From positions 1 to 45,697 of the forward strand of contig DEDT01000019.1 in NCBI GenBank assembly GCA_002350105.1: a DNA stretch of 45,697 bases. The letters are read 5' to 3'. The position numbers and the translations under genes are program-made. The notes beneath the pieces are model-generated. The model made no database searches, was not told the origin of the DNA, and worked only from the letters and a program-made list of their open reading frames with translations. Each line of letters starts with the position of its first letter. Within the stretch, counting starts at the first letter, position 1. The DNA comes from Selenomonadaceae bacterium UBA2897 (GTDB lineage Bacteria; Bacillota; Negativicutes; Selenomonadales; Selenomonadaceae). Below are positions 32,407 through 40,831 of this stretch, in pieces.

Positions 32407-33738
32407 TTATTCCGCAGGCTCCATACGGTCCTGCAACGAGCTCACGAACCAGCCGACGATTGCGCCGATAAGTGCTGGTACGAGCCAGCCCATGGTGATG
32501 CTGTAGAACGGCAGATACTGCGCGAGCAGTGCATTCAACGCCTCGGACCTGAACCCGGCCGCGTTGAGCGCATCGACGACGGCGAAGGCCAGCGTCGCAT
32601 AGGCCGCATAGCGATAGACGAGATAATGCGTGCCAATCCACGACTCGAACATGGAGAGCACGACGAGCACGATGACGATGGGATAGATGAGCACGAGGAA
32701 CGGCACGGCCAGCGCGATGATCTGCGTCAGGCCGACGTTCGAGGCCAGGAAGCTGAAGAGCAGGCTGAAGGCCAGCAGACGCTCGTAGGAAATACGATTC
32801 CTGAGCAGCTTGTTGAAGAACCAGGCTGCTCCCGAAGTGATGCCCACGCAGGTCGTGAGGCAGGCCAGCGCGATGATGGCCGCGAGCATCGCATTGCCCG
32901 CACTGCCAAAGAGGATGCCCACCGCCGCCGCAAGCAACTGGCCGCCGTTGGCCGAATGGCCGAGCACGCTGGCGCTCGTCGCCCCCAGATAGGCCAGCGA
33001 GCCGTAGACCATGCTCATGAGCACCGTCGAGATGAGACCCGCGTACAGGCAGATGCGGCCCAGTTCGCGGTTGCTCTCATAGCCGCGCATGCGCACGGTG
33101 CTCACGACCAACGTGCCGATGGCGATGGAGGCCAGCAGATCCATGGTCTGATAGCCATCCTGAAAGCCCTGCGCGTAGGGCGTCGTGATGTAATTGCCCG
33201 TGGCCTCCAGGACATCGCCCAACGGCGTGATAAAGGATTTGGCAAAGAGCACGACGAGAAAGAAGAGCAGTGCCGGCGTCAGCAGCTTGCCTACGCGGTC
33301 GATGAGCTGGCTCGGGTTCCGCGCCAGATAGTAGCTCAGGCCGAAGAACGCCGCCGTGTAGATGAACTGTCCCACACCGACGCTGTCCGCCGAAAGGAAG
33401 GGACGGATGCCGATCTCAAAGGAGACGGCGCCCGTGCGCGGCATCGCGAAGAGCGGGCCGATCGTCAGATAGAGGATGACGAGCACGCCAGTCGCAAAGG
33501 CCGGATGCGTCACCCTGCGGATAAACTCGATGTACTTGCCGCCCTGCAGCGCGATGGCCGCGATGCCGAGCAGCGGCAGGCCGACGCCCGTCGTGAGGAA
33601 GCCCAGCATGGCGACGAGCGTATGATCGCCCGCTGCCTGCCCGAGGGCGGGGGGGAAAATCAGGTTGCCGGCCCCGAAGAAGATGGAAAACATCATGAGA
33701 CCGATGGCGAGCACCTCGCCCAAAGACATTTTGTGCAT
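32407..33738 (-). CDS. brnQ: branched-chain amino acid transporter BrnQ
   Basis: 443 residues with about 12 membrane helices, normal for LIVCS-family sodium- or proton-coupled carriers of Leu, Ile and Val. The first helix has the family pattern (SIFFGAGNLIFPPALGQAAG) and a second hallmark is ITSGAAWFFNKLL. The start at 33738 has AAAGGA about 10 bases upstream, held inside a leader hairpin. No T-box element was found in the leader of about 110 nt. Monocistronic. Confidence 0.95.
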   Translation of the reverse strand: MHKMSLGEVLAIGLMMFSIFFGAGNLIFPPALGQAAGDHTLVAMLGFLTTGVGLPLLGIAAIALQGGKYIEFIRRVTHPAFATGVLVILYLTIGPLFAMPRTGAVSFEIGIRPFLSADSVGVGQFIYTAAFFGLSYYLARNPSQLIDRVGKLLTPALLFFLVVLFAKSFITPLGDVLEATGNYITTPYAQGFQDGYQTMDLLASIAIGTLVVSTVRMRGYESNRELGRICLYAGLISTVLMSMVYGSLAYLGATSASVLGHSANGGQLLAAAVGILFGSAGNAMLAAIIALACLTTCVGITSGAAWFFNKLLRNRISYERLLAFSLLFSFLASNVGLTQIIALAVPFLVLIYPIVIVLVVLSMFESWIGTHYLVYRYAAYATLAFAVVDALNAAGFRSEALNALLAQYLPFYSITMGWLVPALIGAIVGWFVSSLQDRMEPAE

Positions 33739-33739
33739 A

Positions 33740-33777
33740 CGTACACATTCCTTTCATTTGTTCGTGTGCAGTGTACG
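33740..33777 (-). promoter_or_regulatory. leader hairpin around the brnQ ribosome site
   Basis: CGTACAC (minus 33777 to 33771) pairs with GTGTACG (33746 to 33740), which abuts the ATG. The AAAGGA ribosome site lies in the loop. It could tune translation. Confidence 0.4.
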
Positions 33778-33849
33778 ATTTAAAGCACAAAAAAGTCACT
33801 CTCTCCAGAAGTCCCATCGCACACCGCCTGCACGAATTTAGGTGGATAC

Positions 33850-33879
33850 AGTATATCACAAATGTGCACTCCCTGGCAA
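33850..33879 (-). promoter_or_regulatory. promoter of brnQ
   Basis: On the minus strand TTGCCA (33879 to 33874), 18-base spacer, TATACT (33855 to 33850). Confidence 0.65.
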
Positions 33880-33950
33880 TAGTCCAGTAGAAAATCAGCT
33901 ATCAAAAATGTCCTACGAGTGTAAAGTTGTAACATAGCAGGCCAGCCTGA

Positions 33951-33963
33951 ACTTTGCTATAAT
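33951..33963 (+). promoter_or_regulatory. extended -10 promoter of the small plus-strand gene
   Basis: TTTGCTATAAT: perfect TATAAT (33958-33963) with an upstream TG, and no good -35. It points to the gene at 34004. Confidence 0.6.
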
Positions 33964-34003
33964 GATAGCAGCCTATGCATCCGTTTACGAAAGGAAGATA
34001 CTT

Positions 34004-34435
34004 ATGCCGGAAGATAACGCAGCCGCTGACAACGAAGCCACCGTGCTCCAGCCGCATGGCCGGGAGCAGCAGGTCAAGATGGAGATTCTCGACATGATCC
34101 ATGGCGGCAAGGATCCCTTTGCCATCATCTACCATGTCGCGAAGTGGCTGGAAAAGGTCTCCGATGAGCCCGGCTACGCGCAGTACGTCGAGGATCAGCT
34201 CAAGGCCGTCTACGGCCTCGCGCTGCAGCACGTGCGCCCCATGCAGGAGGAACTCGCCGAAGTGGAGGCACGGCTCGAGCGCATCAAAAAAGCCTACGCC
34301 AGCGACGACTTCACCGAGGAGGAACACCTGCGCATCGGCTTCGCCATCGAGCACCACGAGAAAGACATCGCCCGCCTCAAGCGCCTCATCCACGAGGCCG
34401 AAGTCAACCACACGAGTCAGGACATCGAAGTATAA
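34004..34435 (+). CDS. hypothetical cytosolic helical protein
   Basis: 143 residues from the ATG at 34004 (AAAGGAAG upstream). The N-terminal ~20 residues are acidic and flexible. The rest is predicted helical, with FAIIYHVAKWLEKVSDEPGY at about residue 45 and a coiled-coil stretch (MQEELAEVEARLERIKKAYA) near 85, ending in a charged helix. No membrane segment, no metal motif, and I do not recognise the family. One of only two protein genes here on the plus strand, with its own promoter and a shared terminator. Confidence 0.8.
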   Translation: MPEDNAAADNEATVLQPHGREQQVKMEILDMIHGGKDPFAIIYHVAKWLEKVSDEPGYAQYVEDQLKAVYGLALQHVRPMQEELAEVEARLERIKKAYASDDFTEEEHLRIGFAIEHHEKDIARLKRLIHEAEVNHTSQDIEV

Positions 34436-34446
34436 CCCCAAAACGC

Positions 34447-34485
34447 GTATAATAAAAGCTCCCATGCAGGGAGCTTTTATTATAC
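34447..34485. terminator. bidirectional terminator
   Basis: A 17-base perfect inverted repeat (34447-34463 with 34469-34485) around ATGCA. It has A-rich and T-rich outer arms, so it works for both the plus-strand hypothetical gene and the convergent 3D-domain gene. Confidence 0.9.
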
Positions 34486-34500
34486 CTGTTTTATTCCTGT

Positions 34501-35307
34501 TTAGCTGAGGACATATACCTCAACGTTGCGGCGACCGAACTGCATGGCTTCGTTGTAGCTCTCCATGCAGAGGTCGATGCGGGCACCGCGGATAGCACCG
34601 CCCGTATCGGCTGCAATGGCCTCGCCATAACCGGGAATGTAGAGGCGCGTGCCGAGCGGAATGACGTTCGGATCGACCGCCACCACGCCGCGCTGCGCAT
34701 ACATGCCGGAGGCCGTGATGCCGCTGCCGCCACCATCGCTGGGCAGATAGGCCGTAGCCTCCATCGTGTAGACGGCACTGTAGGAGTGCCCCTCCACGGC
34801 CGGACGCATATCAGCGGCCTGAGCCTGCTGCTGCGCTGCCACGACAGCCGCGCTGTCCGACATCTTGACCGTCATGCCATCCTTCACCGGGGCATCGAAG
34901 CCACCGGCCACCTCGATATCCTCGAGCTTGTAGCCGAGATCCAGCAGGGCATCGCCCACCGTCTGCTTGCTCGTGAGGAATTCGCGTTTCTCGTCTTTAT
35001 ACTGCACCGTGATGGGCACGGCGCGATAGACAGTGATTTCACTGTGCTGTGCATCGATTTTGTGGAGATAGTACTCGTCCTTCTCCCCGAGCTGCACGCC
35101 CGCGCGTGCCAGGATCACCTGCGGGTTCGTATGAGTCGTATTCTCCTGCAGTGCTTTGCCATCCACCTGAATGGTAACCATGTGGATATCTTCGGGCACG
35201 CTGGTGCGGGTAAAGCCCGTCGTCAGCATCATAATGGCGCCCAACAGCATGCAAAGGATAATCTGTGATTCTTTTTTACGGTTGTTCAGCCATGTGCCGC
35301 AACGCAT
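34501..35307 (-). CDS. DUF348 and 3D-domain cell wall protein (YabE-like)
   Basis: 268 residues from the ATG at 35307 (AGGGGG upstream). The N-terminus has a membrane helix (IILCMLLGAIMMLTTGF). A DUF348 ubiquitin-like module covers about 45-130, then comes a short Gln/Ala linker. The C-terminal 3D domain has its conserved aspartates in VVAVDPNVIPLG, AIAADTGGA and ARIDLC. 3D proteins are lytic-transglycosylase-like wall enzymes. Gene order with tatD and metG matches yabE in Bacillus, but the G5 domain seen in YabE is missing here. Confidence 0.85.
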   Translation of the reverse strand: MRCGTWLNNRKKESQIILCMLLGAIMMLTTGFTRTSVPEDIHMVTIQVDGKALQENTTHTNPQVILARAGVQLGEKDEYYLHKIDAQHSEITVYRAVPITVQYKDEKREFLTSKQTVGDALLDLGYKLEDIEVAGGFDAPVKDGMTVKMSDSAAVVAAQQQAQAADMRPAVEGHSYSAVYTMEATAYLPSDGGGSGITASGMYAQRGVVAVDPNVIPLGTRLYIPGYGEAIAADTGGAIRGARIDLCMESYNEAMQFGRRNVEVYVLS

Positions 35308-35350
35308 TGAATTCCCCCTTTGAAAACATATATTCTTCATGATGTTTGCC

Positions 35351-35380
35351 ATTATACCACTTCTTTTTAGTACCTGTCAA
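35351..35380 (-). promoter_or_regulatory. promoter of the 3D-domain gene
   Basis: On the minus strand TTGACA (35380 to 35375), 18-base spacer, TATAAT (35356 to 35351): both hexamers are perfect. The leader is only about 40 nt, too short for a cyclic di-AMP riboswitch. Confidence 0.85.
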
Positions 35381-35514
35381 CTCATCTAAGTGATATTGTC
35401 CCACTGCAGGCGAAAAACCGCCCTCAAAATGGGACGAATGCCTCTGTGTAAAGCCTCAAATCTCCATTTGTTCCCACTTCGCTGCACGGGGCTTTTGCCG
35501 TACGCGCAGGCACA

Positions 35515-35550
35515 GAAAAAGGCGGCCTCGTGCCGAAGCACAAAGCCGCC
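35515..35550 (-). terminator. terminator after tatD
   Basis: GGCGGC (35521-35526) pairs with GCCGCC (35545-35550), with an inner GTGC/GCAC stem. Followed by TTTTT on the minus strand. The rest of the 35381-35514 gap shows nothing clear. Confidence 0.85.
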
Positions 35551-35569
35551 AAAAAGGCCCATAACCGAA

Positions 35570-36379
35570 TCAAATCTGTGTGGGCAAACCGTATAAATCA
35601 CGCGCATTCTGCGTGGTGCGCGCCGCGATTTCCGCTAGGGGCAGGCCGCGCAGCTGTGCCACTTTCTCCGCCACGCAGCGCACGAAGGCCGGCTCGTTGC
35701 GCTGGCCGCGATGCGGCACGGGAGCCATGTATGGCGCATCCGTCTCCACCAGCAGCCGATCGAGCGGCATCTGCCGCACGATGTCGGGCAGCTTCGCGGC
35801 CTTTTTGAAGGTCAGCGGACCGTCGACGCCGAGGTAAAAGCCCAGCTTCAGGAACTCCTGCGCCGTCTCCCAGCTGCCGGAATAGCAATGCAGTACGCCG
35901 CGGATGCCCTGCCCTTCCTTTTGCAGGATGGCCAGCGTATCGCCGTGGGCCTCGCGATCGTGGATACAGACCGGCAAGTGCAGCTGCCGCGCCAGATCGA
36001 GCTGCTCGACGAAGATGCGCCGCTGCAACGCGCGCTGATCCACATCTTTCACCCAGTGGTAATCGAGGCCGATCTCACCGATGCAGACCACACCGGGCAG
36101 CGCCGCCCAGGCCGTAAGCTGATCCGTATCTTCCTGCGTGAGCTCCCGCGCCTCCTCGGGGTGGATGCCCACACCCGCGTAGACACCGGGAAATTGCCGG
36201 GCGAGCTTCACGGCCAACGCCGAGGACGCCATGGTGTCGCCATGGTTGATGATCTGCCTGACGCCCACCTCATGGGCACGCGCCAGCGCGGCCTCTGCCT
36301 CGCCCTCGCCCGCAAAAGCCTCATCATTGAGATGCGTATGCGTATCGACGAGCCAGATATCTTCTTTTTTCTCCGGCAT
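35570..36379 (-). CDS. tatD: TatD-family metal-dependent DNase
   Basis: 269 residues from the ATG at 36379, which overlaps the metG stop by one base (TGATG). TIM-barrel hydrolase with the metal ligands in LVDTHTHLND, the Glu in CIGEIGLDY, the His in PVCIHDREAHGD and VLHCYSGSW, and the Asp in LLVETDAPYM. A 3'-5' exonuclease or repair role is likely. The order metG-tatD-yabE equals metS-yabD-yabE in Bacillus. Confidence 0.95.
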   Translation of the reverse strand: MPEKKEDIWLVDTHTHLNDEAFAGEGEAEAALARAHEVGVRQIINHGDTMASSALAVKLARQFPGVYAGVGIHPEEARELTQEDTDQLTAWAALPGVVCIGEIGLDYHWVKDVDQRALQRRIFVEQLDLARQLHLPVCIHDREAHGDTLAILQKEGQGIRGVLHCYSGSWETAQEFLKLGFYLGVDGPLTFKKAAKLPDIVRQMPLDRLLVETDAPYMAPVPHRGQRNEPAFVRCVAEKVAQLRGLPLAEIAARTTQNARDLYGLPTQI

Positions 36380-37923
36380 CACTTGACCTCGATGCGCGGG
36401 AAAAGCTGCTCCGCCTTGCCGATGTGCTGGCCAGCCGGATAGCCGCCCCACTGCTCGATGTCCGCGAGCTGCACGTCCTCAAAGGACGGCTCCATGCCCA
36501 GCTGCGCCCAGATGCGGCGCGCCGTCGTCGGCATGAACGGGGAGATCAACACGCTGATGATGCGCAGGGACTCCAGCAGGTTGTACATCGTATTCGCGAG
36601 CTCCTGCTTCTTCGCGGGATCCTTCGCGAGTGCCCAGGGCTGCGTCTCATCGACGTACTTGTTCGTGCGGCTGATGAAGGCCCAGACCTTCTTGATGGTA
36701 TCCGAAAGCTGCATCTGCTCCATGTTGTCGTGGAAGAACTTCACCGTCTCCATGGCGTCGGCCTTGAGCGACTTATCGACTTCGCTCTCGCCTGCGGGGG
36801 CCAGCGCCACGCCGTCCTGGAACTTCTTCGTCATGTTCAGCGTGCGATGCAGCAGGTTGCCCAAGTCATTGGCGAGATCGCTGTTGATGCGGCTTATCAG
36901 CGCGTCGCGCGAGAAGTTGCCGTCCTGGCCAAGATTGATCTCGCGCAGCAGGAAGTAACGGATGGCATCGGCGCTGAACTCGTCGATGAGGCCAATCGGG
37001 TCGACGACATTGCCCTTGGACTTCGACATCTTATCGCCATCCACGATGAGCCAGCCATGGCCGTAGACCTTCTTCGGCAGCGGCAGGTCGAGGGCCATGA
37101 GGATGCACGGCCAGATGATGCTGTGGAAACGCACGATTTCCTTGCCCACGAGGTGCAGGTCAGCCGGCCAGTACTTCTGGAATTTCTCGGGATCGTCGAG
37201 GAAACCGATCGGCGTAAGATAGTTCGTGAGCGCATCAAACCAAACGTAGATGACGTGCTTCGGGTCGCCCGGCACCGGAATACCCCAGTCGAACGACGTG
37301 CGCGAAATGCAAAGGTCCTCGAGGCCCTGCTTGATGAAGTTGATCATCTCGTTGCGGCGGGAAACCGGCTGGATGAAGTCCGGATGGCTCTCGATGTACT
37401 CCAGCACGCGATCGGCGTACTTGCTCATCTTGAAGAAGTACGCCTCCTCGGCCACCTCCTGCACGGGGCGGTGGCAGTCCGGGCAGCAGCCGTTCTCGTC
37501 GAGCTGATGCTCCGTCCAGTAGGATTCGCAGGGCGTGCAGTAGAGGCCCTTATACTCGCCTTTGTAGATATCGCCCTTGGCGTTGATGCGGCGGAAGACC
37601 TCCTGCACCACCTTGATATGGCGCTCCTGCGTCGTGCGGATGAAGTCATCGTTGCTGATATTCAGCTTCTGCCAGAGATTCTGGAAAGAGGCCACGATCT
37701 TGTCCGTGTATTCAATCGGCTTGATGCCCGCGGCCTCGGCCTTCTGCTCGATCTTCAGGCCGTGCTCATCGGAGCCCGTGAGGAAGAAGACATCGTAGCC
37801 GGCGAGGCGCTTAAAGCGGGCAATGGCGTCGGCGAGCGTCGTGCAGTAGGCATGGCCGATATGCAGCTTGGCGCTCGGGTAGTAAATCGGAGTGGTAATA
37901 TAGAATGGTTTCTTTTCTGACAT
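36379..37923 (-). CDS. metG: methionyl-tRNA synthetase, short form
   Basis: 514 residues from the ATG at 37923 (AGGAGG upstream). Class I synthetase: HIGH motif in SAKLHIGHAYC, KMSKS in GDKMSKSKGN and a zinc knuckle (CTPCES with CPDC). The anticodon-binding helical domain is present (FISRTNKYVDETQPW), but the ~150-residue C-terminal tRNA-binding domain found in the Bacillus and E. coli enzymes is absent, as in other short MetRS proteins. Followed directly by tatD. Confidence 0.96.
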   Translation of the reverse strand: MSEKKPFYITTPIYYPSAKLHIGHAYCTTLADAIARFKRLAGYDVFFLTGSDEHGLKIEQKAEAAGIKPIEYTDKIVASFQNLWQKLNISNDDFIRTTQERHIKVVQEVFRRINAKGDIYKGEYKGLYCTPCESYWTEHQLDENGCCPDCHRPVQEVAEEAYFFKMSKYADRVLEYIESHPDFIQPVSRRNEMINFIKQGLEDLCISRTSFDWGIPVPGDPKHVIYVWFDALTNYLTPIGFLDDPEKFQKYWPADLHLVGKEIVRFHSIIWPCILMALDLPLPKKVYGHGWLIVDGDKMSKSKGNVVDPIGLIDEFSADAIRYFLLREINLGQDGNFSRDALISRINSDLANDLGNLLHRTLNMTKKFQDGVALAPAGESEVDKSLKADAMETVKFFHDNMEQMQLSDTIKKVWAFISRTNKYVDETQPWALAKDPAKKQELANTMYNLLESLRIISVLISPFMPTTARRIWAQLGMEPSFEDVQLADIEQWGGYPAGQHIGKAEQLFPRIEVK

Positions 37924-38034
37924 GAAATGATTCCTCCTGTGCGGTGCGCGAATGGAACGCCCGCGAAAACCTAAAAAGTATAGCAATTTGGGATTTATTA
38001 TACGCCCAAAGACAGGAAAAGAAAAGGCAGTCTG

Positions 38035-38916
38035 TCAATCCACCTGCCCCGACTCCTGTGCCAAAAGTGCTTGATAAACCTCGCGGCGGGAAATGCCCAG
38101 GGCCTTCGCGGTCTCGCGCATGGCCTCCTTCTTCGGCAGGCCCTCAGCGAGATACTGCGCGTAAAGGCCCTGCAAATCCTGCGGCTCCGATGCCCCAGAT
38201 CTCTCTGCCCCGGCCTGCGCCGCTCCCTCGATAATGAGCACGAACTCGCCGCGCGGCTCGTTCTCCGCATAGTGGTCTGCCAGCTCCTGCAACGTGCCGC
38301 GACGAAACTCCTCGAATTTTTTCGTGAGCTCACGGCAGGCCGCCGCCTGACGGCTGCCGCCGAGCACCTGCGCGAGCTCTTTAAGCGTGCCCTTGAGATG
38401 ATGCGGTGCCTCGTAGAAGATGAGCGTGGCCACTTCCGCCTGCGCACGCGCGAGCTGCTCCTGCCGCTCTTTCCTGCTGCGGGAGAGAAAGCCGATAAAG
38501 GTGAAATAGCGCGTGTCCAGCCCCGAGCAGATCAGCGCCGAGAGTGCCGCATTAGCGCCGGGCAGCGGCGTCACGCGAATGCCTGCGGCGATGGCCAGCT
38601 GCGCGAGGTGCGTGCCCGGGTCGGAAATGCCCGGCAAGCCCGCGTCGCTCACGCAGGCGAGATCGTGGCCCGCGAGCAGCCAGTCCACAAGCTCCGGCCC
38701 CTTGCTGGCCTTGTTGTGCTCGTGATAGCTCGTGAGCTTCGTATGGATATCGAAATGCGTGAGCAGCTGGCGCGTATGGCGCGTATCCTCCGCCGCGATC
38801 AGCGGCACTTCGCCGAGGATGCGCACGGCGCGGTATGTCATGTCCTCGAGGTTGCCGATGGGCGTGGCACAGAGGTAGAGCGTGCCCGCCTCCTGCGCCG
38901 CTGTCTGTTCGCTCAT
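38035..38916 (-). CDS. rsmI: 16S rRNA (cytidine-1402-2'-O) methyltransferase
   Basis: 293 residues from the ATG at 38916 (AGGGGG 8 bases upstream); 38922 is too close to that site. Tetrapyrrole-methylase fold with the RsmI signatures LYLCATPIGNLEDMTYRAV, AEDTRHTRQLL, VSDAGLPGISDPG and PLPGANAALSALICSGL. A C-terminal ~45-residue extension has a small helix-turn-helix-like segment (KALGISRREVYQALL). It follows trmN6 by 12 bases. Confidence 0.96.
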   Translation of the reverse strand: MSEQTAAQEAGTLYLCATPIGNLEDMTYRAVRILGEVPLIAAEDTRHTRQLLTHFDIHTKLTSYHEHNKASKGPELVDWLLAGHDLACVSDAGLPGISDPGTHLAQLAIAAGIRVTPLPGANAALSALICSGLDTRYFTFIGFLSRSRKERQEQLARAQAEVATLIFYEAPHHLKGTLKELAQVLGGSRQAAACRELTKKFEEFRRGTLQELADHYAENEPRGEFVLIIEGAAQAGAERSGASEPQDLQGLYAQYLAEGLPKKEAMRETAKALGISRREVYQALLAQESGQVD

Positions 38917-38928
38917 AAACACATCCCC

Positions 38929-39669
38929 CTACTCATTGCCATAAATCTCCTGAATGCGCCGTGTATAGCTGCCGTCCGCCTCATGCACGATGAGCGCGGG
39001 CAACACCTGCAGGCCGCCCGGTGCGCCGCCGACGACGGCCTCCAAAAGCATCATGTTCGGCGCCTTGTCCACCTTGGACTGCACCATCTGCAGCCGCTTG
39101 AGTTCCAGCTGGTGCCGGTGCAGCGCCGCGACGATTTCCGCCAGCCGCTCGGGCAGGTGTACCATGGCCAGGCGGCCACCGTAGCGCAGCGCATAGCGCG
39201 CGGCCCGCACCACATCATCCAGCGTCACCGTAACCTCGTGACGCGCCCGCGCCACGCCCGTAAGCTGGTTCGCCTGCCCCTCCTTCACAGGGCGGTAAGG
39301 CGGATTCGCGAGCACCCAATCAAAGCTTTCCCGGGCACAGAGGCTTTCTATCTCACGATAGTCACCCTGCTGGACGTGGATTTTCTCCTCCAGCTCATTC
39401 ATATCGACGTTGCGCGAGGCGAGCTCCGCCATCACGGGGCTGATTTCGACGGCCTCGACGGCTGCCACCTGCTCGGCGATGAGCAGCGGGATTACCCCCG
39501 TGCCCGTGCCGAGTTCCAACACACGCTGGCGGCGATGCAGGCGCGGAAAATGCGCGAGCAGCACCGCATCCAGCGAGAAGCAGAACTCCTGCGTATTCTG
39601 GATGATGTGCCGTCCGCCGTGCATGAGGTCGTCGAGGCGCTCGTGCTCCCGCAGCACCGGCTGTCTCAT
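38929..39669 (-). CDS. trmN6: tRNA1(Val) adenine-37 N6-methyltransferase family protein
   Basis: 246 residues. SAM-dependent class I methyltransferase with the SAM-binding motif RVLELGTGTGVIPLLIAEQV (about residue 49) and the N6-adenine NPPY motif in DWVLANPPYRPV (about 120). This is YabB of Bacillus. The start overlaps the ricT stop by four bases (ATGA), indicating coupling. The exact tRNA target is inferred from the family. Confidence 0.92.
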   Translation of the reverse strand: MRQPVLREHERLDDLMHGGRHIIQNTQEFCFSLDAVLLAHFPRLHRRQRVLELGTGTGVIPLLIAEQVAAVEAVEISPVMAELASRNVDMNELEEKIHVQQGDYREIESLCARESFDWVLANPPYRPVKEGQANQLTGVARARHEVTVTLDDVVRAARYALRYGGRLAMVHLPERLAEIVAALHRHQLELKRLQMVQSKVDKAPNMMLLEAVVGGAPGGLQVLPALIVHEADGSYTRRIQEIYGNE

Positions 39670-40802
39670 GCCTGCGGCTCCCGGCCGCCATTGCCATTAT
39701 TGCTGTGGCCGCCGTTGTCCCGGCGGTTATGGCGGTCGCGCGGCTGGTGGCGGCGGTTCTCGTGGCCCTGCTCACGCGGGCCACGGTTATCGCGATGCGG
39801 GCGATGTTGCCGCCCCTGCTTATCCTGTCCCCTGTGGCCATCGTGGCGGCGGCTTTCCTGCTCCTCACCGCTGGCATGGCGGGGACGGCGCGGACGGCGC
39901 GGACGCTGATTCCGCCTTTCCCTCGGCGGACGTTTCTCCTCCATCTCCGTCGGCTGTACAGCCGTCTCCTGATCCTCCTCGTCCTTTTCCACGATATCTT
40001 CCCAGGAGGCCACGATCGTGCGGCTGCTGTCGAGCAGGATCGTCGCCGTGCGGCGCTGCTCGTTCGTGGAAATGACCTTGCCGTCGCCATCCACCGTCGC
40101 CACGCGGCTGCCCTGCGCCGGTGCCTGTACCTGCGGCTTGCGCCGCTTCATGCACTCACCCGCGCAATAGGTGTCGTTCTCGTATTTCAGGCAACACATG
40201 AGGCGGCCACAAATGCCCGAAATCTTCGTCGGGTTCAGCGAGAGGTTCTGCTCCTTCGCCATGCGGATGGACACGGGCTGGAATTCCCCCAGGAAAGAGG
40301 CACAGCAGAGCGGCCGCCCGCAACACCCGATGCCACCCATGATCTTCGCCTCATCGCGCACGCCGATCTGCCGCAGCTCGATGCGCGTGTGGAACACGGA
40401 GGCCAGGTCCTTGACCAGCTCACGGAAATCGATGCGCCCATCCGCCGTGAAGTAAAAGACAATCTTGTTGCGGTCGAAGGTGTACTCCACCTTGACCAGC
40501 TTCATCGCGAGCTCGTGCTGATGAATCTTCTGCACGCAGATCGCATACGCTTTCTGCTCGCGCTCCTTGTTCTCGGCCAGGCGCTGCAGGTCCTGCTCAT
40601 TCGCCTTACGGTGCACAACGCTCAGCTTCTCCCTGCCCTCTTCTTCCACGACCTCGCGCGGCGGCGTCATCACCGTGCCGCACTCCATGCCGCGCTGGGT
40701 ATCGACAATCACTTTATCGCCTGGCTGCAGGTCGAGCTGCCCCGGATCGTAGGGGTACAGCTTGCCCACCTCCTGCAGGCGTACACTGACTACTTGTTGC
40801 AA
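39666..40802 (-). CDS. ricT: RicT/YaaT PSP1-domain protein with basic tail
   Basis: 378 residues from a TTG at 40802 (GGAGG 7 bases upstream). RicT works with RicA and RicF as an RNase Y specificity factor in Bacillus. The PSP1 core (about 1-240) has the conserved cysteines in GGIGCCGRPLCCASFLG, GICGRLMCCLKY and YCAGECMKRR. The last ~92 residues, from EMEEKRPPRERR, are Arg/His/Gly/Asn-rich and surely disordered, an unusual extension that may bind RNA. Order holB-ricT-trmN6 is as in Bacillus (holB-yaaT-yabB). Confidence 0.93.
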   Translation of the reverse strand: MQQVVSVRLQEVGKLYPYDPGQLDLQPGDKVIVDTQRGMECGTVMTPPREVVEEEGREKLSVVHRKANEQDLQRLAENKEREQKAYAICVQKIHQHELAMKLVKVEYTFDRNKIVFYFTADGRIDFRELVKDLASVFHTRIELRQIGVRDEAKIMGGIGCCGRPLCCASFLGEFQPVSIRMAKEQNLSLNPTKISGICGRLMCCLKYENDTYCAGECMKRRKPQVQAPAQGSRVATVDGDGKVISTNEQRRTATILLDSSRTIVASWEDIVEKDEEDQETAVQPTEMEEKRPPRERRNQRPRRPRRPRHASGEEQESRRHDGHRGQDKQGRQHRPHRDNRGPREQGHENRRHQPRDRHNRRDNGGHSNNGNGGREPQA

Positions 40803-40831
40803 AATCTATCCTCCATCAAGAGCGTGGGAGC

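Noticed and set aside
33739..33850. T-box leader for brnQ (and for metG at 37924-38034)
   Set aside because: No T-box sequence or antiterminator could be found, and both leaders are too short.
35308..35380. Cyclic di-AMP (ydaO) riboswitch before the 3D-domain gene, as is common for wall hydrolases
   Set aside because: The promoter leaves a leader of only about 40 nt.
36379..37923. metG broken by frameshift because it is 150 residues short
   Set aside because: The stop overlaps the tatD start neatly and all core domains are intact; short MetRS forms are known.
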